Part shown: positions 1 to 8,200 of the stretch, one piece after another
How positions within the stretch are numbered: position 1 is the stretch's first letter
Layout: every line of letters starts with the position of its first letter
NCBI RefSeq assembly: GCF_937881195.1
Contig: NZ_CALGFC010000038.1
Span: 1-21,895 of the forward strand
DNA from: an uncultured Methanobrevibacter sp.
Lineage (GTDB): Archaea; Methanobacteriota; Methanobacteria; Methanobacteriales; Methanobacteriaceae
Length of the DNA stretch: 21,895 nucleotides
Reading direction: 5' to 3'
Position numbers and translations under genes: made by a program
The notes under the pieces: model-generated
Told to the model about the DNA's origin: nothing
The model's input: the letters and a program-made list of their open reading frames with translations, nothing else
Database searches by the model: none

Positions 1-303
1 AAAAAAAACAAAAAGTCCACCCCCCCCCCCCCCCCCTTATAAAATTAAAGCTAAAAAAGTAACTAAAATCAGAAAAAATAAATAAAAAAATTAAAATAGC
101 CAAATATAAAAGTTATAACATCTAAAATTGAAAAAATAAGCAAAATAAAAAGTAAAAAAGACCAAAATAACTTGGTAAAATAGAAGCCAAAATATAGAGA
201 ATAAAAATTATTATATATAAAATATATAAAATATTATATAAAAAAATAAAAAAATTATATTAATAGCTAGTTTAGAAAATATAAAAAATAGTGGTTTCTT
301 TGA
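1..303. other. A-rich noncoding region
   Basis: Apart from the poly-C tract this stretch is nearly all A and T, with many TATA-like strings around 211-265. I see no open reading frame, RNA gene or inverted repeat in it that I can support. It may hold the promoter of the decayed reading frame that follows. Confidence 0.5.
20..36. repeat. 17-base poly-C homopolymer
   Basis: An uninterrupted run of 17 C residues lies in otherwise A/T-dominated noncoding DNA. A run of this kind is extremely unexpected at this base composition. It could be a slippage-prone (phase-variable) tract, an i-motif/G-quadruplex former on the opposite strand, or an assembly or sequencing artefact near a contig edge. Nothing in the flanks connects it to a gene that starts within the window. 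Confidence 0.9.
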
Positions 304-478
304 TTGGTAGAGGTTTATTATACTGCTTTAAATCTTGATACTCAAAGAAATGCTTTTAAATCTTCAAAACAGCAAAGGAATGGTTTATGGTATGATAAAT
401 TTAAAAATCCTATAAATATTTAAAAATCCTCTAGATTCAAGTAAAAAATCAAAAACTAGTAGATTTAGATTATTCTAA
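304..478 (+). pseudogene. Decayed C-terminal coding remnant, unknown family
   Basis: Reading from 304 gives a protein-like stretch (…YYTALNLDTQRNAFKSSKQQ…, then WYDKFKNP) that stops at 421. A 13-base string, ATTTAAAAATCCT, occurs at 399-411 and again at 418-430. Removing the 19-base duplication this implies lets the frame run on through PLDSSKKSKTSRFRLF to a TAA at 476-478. Composition and readability suggest the tail of a former gene disrupted by a small tandem duplication. A further frame break near 300-304 would join an upstream SGFFDW string. I do not recognise the family; a transposase or surface-protein tail is possible but unsupported. Confidence 0.4.
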
Positions 479-503
479 TTTATTATAAAAATGGTGTTTA
501 TTT

Positions 504-1480
504 ATGTGTACAGCAAGTAATTATATAACTAATGACCATTATTTTGGTCGTAATTTTGATTACGAAATCTCATATAATGAAAGAGTAACTATAACTCCTC
601 GTAATTATAAATTTAAATTTAGAAAAATTGATGATATGGATTCTCATTATGCAATTATCGGAATTGCCGCAGGTATTGATTCATATCCTTTATATTATGA
701 TGCTTGTAATGAAAAAGGATTGAGTATTGCTGGTTTAAACTTTCCAGATAATGCAGTTTACAGAGAATATGAAGATGGAAAGATTAATTTAACCCCTTTT
801 GAATTTATTCCATATTTACTTGGAAAAGCTGCTAATCTTAGTGAAGCAGAAGAATTGTTAAATGATATTAATTTAGTTAATATTAATTTTTCTGATGAAC
901 TTCCATTATCTCCTCTCCACTGGATGATTTCAGATGATTCAGGAGCTATTGTTGTTGAACCATTAAATGATGGTTTGAAAATTTATCATAATCCTATAGG
1001 TGTTTTAACTAATAATCCTCCATTTGATAAACAATTATTTTACTTGAACAATTATATTTCTCTTTCAAATAAAACTCCCCAAAACACTTTTGGTGGAAAT
1101 ATTAAATTATTTGATTATTCAAGAGGTATGGGTGCAATAGGTTACCAGGTGATTTATCATCAGCTTCTAGATTTGCAAAAGTAGCATTCACAAGAGCAAA
1201 TTCCTATTCTGAATTTGATGAAACAAGTAGTGTCTCACAGTTTTTCCATATTTTAGGTTCAGTTGAACAACAAAAAGGTTGTACATTTATAGATGAACCT
1301 AATTTATATGAATATACAATTTACACCTCATGTTACAATACTAAAAAAGGTATTTTATATTATAAAACATATAATAACTCACAAATAACATCTATCGATT
1401 TAAATAAAGAAAATTTAAACTCAAACAAATTAATAAATTATTTATTAATTAATGAAGAACAATTCAACTCCATTAATTAA
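504..1480 (+). pseudogene. bsh: Choloylglycine (bile salt) hydrolase, frameshifted
   Basis: This is an Ntn-hydrolase of the choloylglycine hydrolase / penicillin V acylase family, which cleaves the amide bond of taurine- or glycine-conjugated bile salts in the cytoplasm. The MCT start gives the Cys2 nucleophile. R16 and D19 (GRNFDYE), N79 (GLNFP) and N171 (LTNNP) match known active-site positions. GGTG at 493-496 lies 7 bases before ATG 504. The original frame stops at 1184 after 226 residues. A second frame from 1145 to 1480 continues the family sequence (PGDLSSASRF, then KVAFTRANS), including R223, the likely last active-site arginine. GGTTACC at 1140-1146 needs one more T to read G-L-P, so a single T deletion separates the halves. 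The restored length is about 325 residues, normal for the family. It is either a recent pseudogene or a sequencing error. Confidence 0.9.
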
Positions 1481-1685
1481 ATCTTTTCCATTAAAAATAT
1501 TTAATATTAAAATAATATACATTAAAAGTATAATTTATTAAAAACAAATAGATTAAAAAGCAAATATTATTAAAATACTCATTTTTGTATTAATATTAAA
1601 AATACTAATGAAAGAACAATCTTAAAAAAATGAAAAAATTAGGAAATTATTTAATAAATATCAAAATCTTCAAAATAAATAAAAA

Positions 1686-2576
1686 TTAATCAATATTTTT
1701 AATCTTTTTTAAAACTCTTTCACGACCTTCTAAAGTATATTCATTATCAGGATCTAATTTTAAAGCTTTATCATAAAATTTTAAAGAATCTTCCAAGCGA
1801 TTTAACTTACATAAAACATCAGCTTTATTAAATAAAGAATAAAAATCATCAGACTTCAAATTTAAGCTTTTATCAAAACAATCTAAAGCTTCATCAAAAC
1901 GATTTAAATTTTTCAGAGAAATACCTCTATTAAGCCAAATATTATAATCCTTTGAATTTAATTCTAAAGCCTCATCACTAACTTTTAAAGCTTCTTCAAA
2001 TCTATCTAAATTGTTCAGAACAAAAATTTTATTAATTAAAGCTTCAAGATTTCCAGGATTTAAAATTAAAGACTCGTTTAAACAATCTAATGCTTCCTCA
2101 AAACGACATAATTCAATCAAAGCATAAGATTTAATATACCATCTTGATGGATTTTTCTTATCAATATCCAATATTTTGTTAAATATGTCTAAAGCATCCT
2201 CATAACTTTTAAGTCCGGTTAAAACAATTCCCTTACCAAATTCTGCATCTAAGTTATCAGGCTGAATTTTTAATACTTTTTCATAAACATTTAATGCATT
2301 ATTAAATTGTTTAAGTTCATAAAGAATTAATCCTTTATAAATTAAAATATTCACATTATTTTCATCAAATAATAAAGACTCATCAAAGTAATAAAGAGCC
2401 TTTTCAAAATCTTCTTTCTCAAAAAAGATTTGACCTAGATAAAAATAGGTATTTATTAAATCATAATCTTTTTCAATAAGTTCAGTGAATATTTCAATAG
2501 ATTTACTAAATTCATTTTTTTTCATGTAATTTAAAGCTTTATTAGATTTTCTTTTTAAAATAAAATTTGAGATCAT
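1686..2576 (-). CDS. TPR-repeat protein (paralogue 1)
   Basis: The 296-residue protein is made almost wholly of about eight 34-residue tetratricopeptide repeats. They show the usual pattern of A-L-x-x-[YF]-[DE]-x-[AS]-L followed by a P/N-[DG]-N turn, for example FEKALYYFDESLLF and LDPDNEYTLEG. It has no signal peptide or membrane segment, so it is probably a cytoplasmic scaffold for protein-protein contacts. AGGA lies 8 bases upstream of ATG 2576, overlapping the end of the two-TM gene that precedes it, which indicates co-transcription. Its first 50 or so residues match the other two TPR genes of this cluster (xxSxxxKRKxxKAL…EIFTELIEKDYDL). The partner is unknown. Confidence 0.9.
   Translation of the reverse strand: MISNFILKRKSNKALNYMKKNEFSKSIEIFTELIEKDYDLINTYFYLGQIFFEKEDFEKALYYFDESLLFDENNVNILIYKGLILYELKQFNNALNVYEKVLKIQPDNLDAEFGKGIVLTGLKSYEDALDIFNKILDIDKKNPSRWYIKSYALIELCRFEEALDCLNESLILNPGNLEALINKIFVLNNLDRFEEALKVSDEALELNSKDYNIWLNRGISLKNLNRFDEALDCFDKSLNLKSDDFYSLFNKADVLCKLNRLEDSLKFYDKALKLDPDNEYTLEGRERVLKKIKNID
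1698..1735. repeat. 38-bp direct repeat, copy 1 (TPR 3' end)
   Basis: These 38 bases at the 3' end of TPR paralogue 1 recur at 3408-3445 in the decayed paralogue with a single mismatch, C/A at 1723/3433. The surrounding sequence is more diverged, which fits gene conversion or strong constraint on the C-terminal ERVLKKIK motif. The pair could support recombination that deletes the genes between them. Confidence 0.8.
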
Positions 2577-2581
2577 GTTTT

Positions 2582-2833
2582 TTATCCTATATTATTAATA
2601 TTCTTAATTATTAATAAAAGATTATATTTTTCACATATTTTTTTCCATGTTATCTTCTCATAATTTTCATTTTTATATCCATAAAACTTAATAAAAAAAT
2701 AAAATAAGCAAATGGCAATAATTATGATAAAGACCTTTAAATCTGGAAAATTCCATTTTTCTAAGTAAATTAAACCCCATATAATAATTAACAATAAAAT
2801 ATGGACTAAAATAATTTTATTATTATATTTCAT
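2582..2833 (-). CDS. Small two-TM membrane protein, unknown
   Basis: An 83-residue protein with two hydrophobic helices, at about residues 7-24 and 33-50, followed by a basic, tyrosine- and lysine-rich tail. I recognise no family. GGGTG lies 6 bases upstream of its ATG, in the 18-base gap after the preceding gene. Only 5 bases separate its stop from the next start. It is therefore very likely translated as the middle gene of a three-gene unit with the one-TM protein and TPR paralogue 1. A membrane anchor for the TPR protein is possible but is inference only. Confidence 0.7.
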   Translation of the reverse strand: MKYNNKIILVHILLLIIIWGLIYLEKWNFPDLKVFIIIIAICLFYFFIKFYGYKNENYEKITWKKICEKYNLLLIIKNINNIG

Positions 2834-2851
2834 AATACACCCAATTTTATT

Positions 2852-3340
2852 TTAAATATTTCTCAACATCTCTTCAACTAAAATATCCGTATTTTTCTCC
2901 CCAAGAAAACTAATTTGAATAGTATCGTTGTTAATATTGAAAAGATAATCTGTAGAAGTATAGCTTGTAGATTTATAGACATCTAAATTATCAATTTTTA
3001 TTTTAGAATAATTCGTCATCTTATAAAAATCCAAAAGTTCTCTTGTTGAAGTATTGTTATATATAACAATTATCGAAAGACTAATTTGTGAGCCTGAATA
3101 AATTTTTCCTTCACTATTATTATTCACATTTTCAGACTCAAATATTAAAAAATCTGGAATACTAAAATTATAACCTCCAATATCATCAACATAATAATTA
3201 ATACCATCATTATTATTAGAAAAAGAATTAAAAGTAAATACCATTAATAATGCGATTAAGATTACTATTATAAGTGAAAAAACAGCTAAAAACTTTTTAT
3301 CATTAGAATTAATAATATCAAAACTCCCTAAAATGTGCAT
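2852..3340 (-). CDS. Single-TM protein with extracytoplasmic domain
   Basis: The 162-residue protein has a short cytoplasmic N-terminus, one strong transmembrane helix at about residues 17-38, and an outside domain of about 120 residues rich in N, S, T and Y. The domain pattern (VDDIGGYNFSIPDFLIFES, then VYKSTSYTSTDYLFNI and a C-terminal LVEEMLRNI) resembles the small lipoprotein- or PsbP-like domains common in Methanobacteriales membrane proteins. I cannot assign a family. No clear Shine-Dalgarno sequence precedes the ATG, so the start is less certain than for its two downstream neighbours, to which it is closely coupled. Confidence 0.7.
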   Translation of the reverse strand: MHILGSFDIINSNDKKFLAVFSLIIVILIALLMVFTFNSFSNNNDGINYYVDDIGGYNFSIPDFLIFESENVNNNSEGKIYSGSQISLSIIVIYNNTSTRELLDFYKMTNYSKIKIDNLDVYKSTSYTSTDYLFNINNDTIQISFLGEKNTDILVEEMLRNI

Positions 3341-3395
3341 AATAAATTATTTTATAATGAATATTTTCATAAAATTTAAAAAAATAAAACTAAGT

Positions 3396-4284
3396 TCAAT
3401 TAATATCTTTAATCTTTTTTAAAACTCTTTCAAGACCTTCTAAAGCATCAGTATCATTATTATTTATTTTTAAAGACTTATCATAATATTCTAAGGATTC
3501 TTGATATCTTTTTAATTTTTCCAAAATATATCTTTTATTATATAATATATCGGCATTATTAGGCCCTAATTCTAAAGATTTATTAATGTAGCTTAAACCT
3601 TCTTCAACCTACCTATTTTACCTAATGCCCACCCTTTATCATTTAAAACATTTACATTACTAGGCTCAATTTTCAAAGATTTATTATAACAATCTAAAGC
3701 TTCATTAAAATTACCTAAAATTAGTAAAATACTTCATTTTAGATAATGCACCTATATTTTCATAATTAAGATTTAAAGATTTATACAATGAATTTAAAGC
3801 TTCATCATAATTATCTAAACTAGTTAAAGCATGAGCTTTAAAAAACCACAATGAATAATTATCTCAATCATTAATCAAACATTTATTAAACAAATCCAAA
3901 GCTTCAACATATCTACCTATTTCAAGAAAAACCAACCCTTTATCCATTAAGGCATGCTGATTTTCACAATCAATACTTAAAACTTTATTAAAAATGCCCA
4001 AGGCATTATTATAATTTTTCATACCATATAAAACTAGCCCTTTTTGAATTAAAACATGAATATTATCTTTATCTAATAAAAGAGCTTTATCAAAATAATA
4101 AATAGCTTTATCAAAATCTTTTTTTATCAGAAAAAACTACCCCTATATTAAAATAAGTATTCAATAAGTCATAACCTTTTTCAATTAATTCATTATAAAT
4201 TCTCAAAGCTTCATCATACACACCAAATTCTCTAAACTCTCTAGCTTTATTAAACTTCCTTCTTAAAACAATACTCGAAAACAT
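3396..4284 (-). pseudogene. Decayed TPR-repeat gene (paralogue 2)
   Basis: Read on the minus strand, this starts MFSSIVLRRKFNKAREF… NELIEKGYDLLNTYFNIG, like paralogue 3. It ends DALEGLERVLKKIKDIN, like paralogue 1. No single frame spans it. There is a one-base gain in an A-run near 4127 (SDKK|DFDKA), an in-frame TGA near 3869 (LIND*DNYSLW), a frame break near 3725 (KMKYF|LILGNFNEA) and a one-base loss near 3609 (IGR|LEEGLSYIN). With these repaired it would encode a TPR protein of about 295 residues. Four independent lesions make sequencing error an unlikely explanation. The gene lies between two intact paralogues on the same strand. Confidence 0.88.
3408..3445. repeat. 38-bp direct repeat, copy 2 (TPR 3' end)
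   Basis: This is the second copy of the 3'-end repeat described at 1698-1735, within the decayed TPR gene, in the same orientation and differing at one base. Confidence 0.8.
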
Positions 4285-4358
4285 AATCATACCAGATTAG
4301 TATTTTATAATTAGAAAATGTACTCTACTAAAAATTTAATGCAATTTAAAATAATGAA

Positions 4359-5150
4359 TCATGAATTAATATCTTTTAGATAAGATAAGATTTTTTCAGC
4401 TTCTTTTATATATTTTGTATTATTAGGATTAATTTTAAATCCTTTATCAAATGATATTAATGCACTATCATAATCACCTATCCCTCCAAGAACAATTACT
4501 TTAATATAATATAAATTATCATTATCTGAATTTATTTCTAAACCAGTATTTACACAATTTAATGCTTCATCATATCTTTTTAAGTAATATAAAGACATTG
4601 CTTTATTTCCAAATAGATTGGAATAATTAGGAGAAATTTTTAAGCATTTATCATAATATTCCAAAGATTCATTAAATTTATTTAACAAAAATAAGATATT
4701 TCCTTTATTTAATAAAGCTAAAAAGTTATCTGGTCTTAATTTCAATGATTTATTTATAGACAATAAAGCATCTTCCAGTTGATTCATACCAACTAAAACA
4801 AGCCCTTTATTATAAAATAATTCAAAATCCCCATCAAATAATCTTAATGCATTATCAAATAATTTTAAAGATTCTTTATATTGATTTAATTTATAAAAGG
4901 ATATGGCTTTAGAAACTATTGCTTTAACATAATCTGAATCAATATTTAACACTTTATCAAAAAAAATTATAGATTTTTCATAATCTTTTTTATCATAATA
5001 AATTAATCCAAGATTGAAATAAGTATTTAATAAATCATAATCTTTTTCTACTAAATCATTAAATATTTCAACTGCTTTATCATATTCATTATTTTCCCAA
5101 CATTTTAAAGCTTTATCAAATCTCTTTTTCAAAATAATATCTGAAAACAT
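4359..5150 (-). CDS. TPR-repeat protein (paralogue 3)
   Basis: A 263-residue protein of about seven consecutive 34-residue tetratricopeptide repeats, such as YDKAVEIFNDLVEKDYDLLNT and FNESLEYYDKCLKISPNYSN. It has no signal peptide or transmembrane segment, so it is probably a cytoplasmic protein-interaction scaffold. GGAG lies 9 bases upstream of the ATG. The gene starts 52 bases after the stop of the adhesin-like gene on the same strand, so it may be read from the same transcript. The N-terminus MFSDIILKKRFDKAL is shared with the decayed copy immediately downstream, consistent with tandem duplication. The function is unknown. Confidence 0.9.
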   Translation of the reverse strand: MFSDIILKKRFDKALKCWENNEYDKAVEIFNDLVEKDYDLLNTYFNLGLIYYDKKDYEKSIIFFDKVLNIDSDYVKAIVSKAISFYKLNQYKESLKLFDNALRLFDGDFELFYNKGLVLVGMNQLEDALLSINKSLKLRPDNFLALLNKGNILFLLNKFNESLEYYDKCLKISPNYSNLFGNKAMSLYYLKRYDEALNCVNTGLEINSDNDNLYYIKVIVLGGIGDYDSALISFDKGFKINPNNTKYIKEAEKILSYLKDINS

Positions 5151-5202
5151 TATTATTACTCCATTATTTATTAAAAGTGCAATATAAAAAAAATATTATC
5201 TT

Positions 5203-8200
5203 TCAAATATTTTTTATCACTTTTACAATATAATCCCCTAAATTCGGGAGATGTTGAAAAATCGCATAGAAAGTGCCAAACTCAGCTATTCCTGTACCAA
5301 CAGTAACTTTTGCAATACCCTTAGCTACAAGAGATGGACTTTTAGTTGCAATACCATCAACAATATTCTGAGAGCCCGTTTTAATAAAATTTTTTGCTGC
5401 CCTAAACCAATTCAATATAAATAAAGACTCATTCCCATCACCAGAACCACTATTTTTATATTTTTGAGCCTCCTTTAAGCCAGTAATCAATGCACCACCA
5501 TTAATAGAGGGAATTTGTTTTTTTGTTAATGATATTATGATTCCTGCTCTTAATATATTTGCAGGATTGATTATAGTTACTAGTGATGCATGTGTCCCTG
5601 GAGGTAAGCCCATAAGTTTGTCAATAATAGGATCAAAACTATACATATCAACTAACATATCAAAGACATTATTGTTACGATAATATTCTGCTAAATCAGG
5701 CTTACCCATATAATCATATATATCTGCAAACAAAGGCCTACATGCATCAAAAGTAATAGCAAGTACAAAAGTTCCTACAATAAGGACACCAATTGGATTT
5801 GAAAGTGTTAATCCTGCTATAGATGTTCCAATTCCTCCACTAGTAACAGAACCTGTAATTAATGATCCAAAAACGCCTCCAAACATTATAGAAGCATTAC
5901 CAACAATTTCTAATTGTTCAGAAAAGCCATTACTAGAATTAAGTAAATTTTCACCATATTCAATACTCTGGTTTGTTTTTCCATCATGGAAACATGGTAC
6001 TCCTAGAATATTGCCTGTGTGAACATCACGAACTATTCCATTAATTAAATCAATATATAAAACACTATTATTATTTTCTTCTGTATAAACTATCAAATAA
6101 CCATTACTATAATAAGTTATGAATTTTTCTCCTTCAGCAATATGCTGTAAAATTCCAAGTGTTACACTGCCAATATCTGTAGTATTATACACATTATGCG
6201 CTACAAGTTCTTCAACAAGTGAAAAAGCAAATGAACATGTCAAACGGAAATTATAAACATTTATTGGATCTCCAATTACATCCATTCCCATATTATGATC
6301 ACTTTCACCTGTAATATATGCATCTTCAACATCATTATTCATAGATACCATTACTGGAGTTTTACGGTCCCATGTGACATTATATGTTTTGGCTGCTTGA
6401 TCAGCTATACGATCATGCTCATAAATAACCAATAAAGCTGTTAGGAAAGTACCATAAGCAGCTTTCATAGCACCTGGACTGAAAAGATTTTTTTGTGACA
6501 CCCAATAACTTAAATCATCGCTAGTGACATTAGAGTAAGCTATAGCATAAGATTTTAAGCCTTCAAAACCAGTATCATGACCATCATATATACCATTATC
6601 ATAAAATATAGGAGCCATTCTATAAGAAGGATTACCTGGAAGAGCAATATTTTCATATTCTCCTGTTTCAGAATTAAGTATTATAAATTTAGGATTACTA
6701 TCACCAAAATAATTAATTCCATCATATAAAGTATCAATAAAATAAAAGTGATTAGACATTATGAATCCTAACTCATCTGAAGACAAGTTATATTCATTTA
6801 TTAAAAACCCCAAATATAATGATATTGCTTCATCTTGATTAAGCAAACCATATGATTCATAAGATTTAGAACCTATAAAAATGTTATAATCATTTATAGC
6901 CTTGAAAACTTCTTCACGATAACTATTTTTATACAATTCATAAGCCAAATTAGTAATGTGTTTAGTTAGAATAACTTCACCATCATATATTAAATCTATA
7001 TCTGCTGTGAATAAACCAGTTTCCCGCCATAGTACAGTAACCCATGCAAGAGAACCATTATTTTCAATTTTATGAGTTATATTAAGAAGATAACCTGTTT
7101 CTTGATCAATTGCACTTGAAAATAACCAAACTTCAATAAATGGTTTATTATCAATAAAATCATAAACCATTTCATCATCAATAAAAGCCATAACTCCTGT
7201 TTTATTATCATTAACAGTTGTATTAAAAGTTAATATTGCAGAAGCCTTACCATCAACAACGACCGAACTATTAGTTATATTGCCATACTGTGAATTAAAA
7301 TTAACTATTCCTCCATCAGGAATACAACCTAAAGCAGAAATATCCTCACCATTACTATTATGAGTTAAATCCACAGTCACAATTGATTCATAAATTTTAC
7401 CATCAGAAACTTTATAGGATGTAGGAGAAATGCTAGCCACAATCCAAGGATCAAAATATAAACCACCATTCAAATCATAAAGCGCCATTATATCTCCATC
7501 TTCAAAATAAATTCCTAATGTTGGAGAATTTGTTCCCCACCAATTATTAGTTGCATTAACATTAATAATCTCAAAAGATTCGAAATTCTGAATAAATAAT
7601 GAATGTTCTCTGCTTTGGAAACTATTAAAAGAAATATTAGTATTATTCACACGAGCCAAACTAATACCATTCTCATTATCAATGAAAATATTTTCAATAA
7701 TAGAAATATTATTTACTTCAAATAAAAATAATCCAAAAGTAAAATTTATAAAAAGATTATTCATTATAGTATTATTTAAAGATTCAAATAATAATAATCC
7801 ACTTGTTTGAGGAAATTCCTCTTGTTTAATATTATTAGCATATATTAAAGATTTTGATATGTTTACTAAGAATATTCCTGCACTTTCATGTATTTTAAAA
7901 TTATTATATCCAATGAAATAATTTTCTACATTTACTAAATGAAAATCTCTTTCACTAGGAGAATATTTAATAATAACTACATTACTTTGTATATTATTAT
8001 ACATAATCCAATTATTATTAGAAATTTTTGATTCATTATTTGAAATAGAACAAGTATTATTTATAAAATCATTATTGATAATTGTACAATTTGAAACACC
8101 ATTAATATATATTGCCCCTTGAGTAGTATAATTATAACTAGGCAGTTCTATAATAGTATTATTGTTATCCATTAATGTTAATCCCGAAACTACAATACCA

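Noticed and set aside
3559..3569. TTAGGCCCTAA as a further metal-repressor operator
   Set aside because: It lies inside the decayed TPR gene, away from any promoter, and its half-sites are spaced differently from the 16-bp sites.
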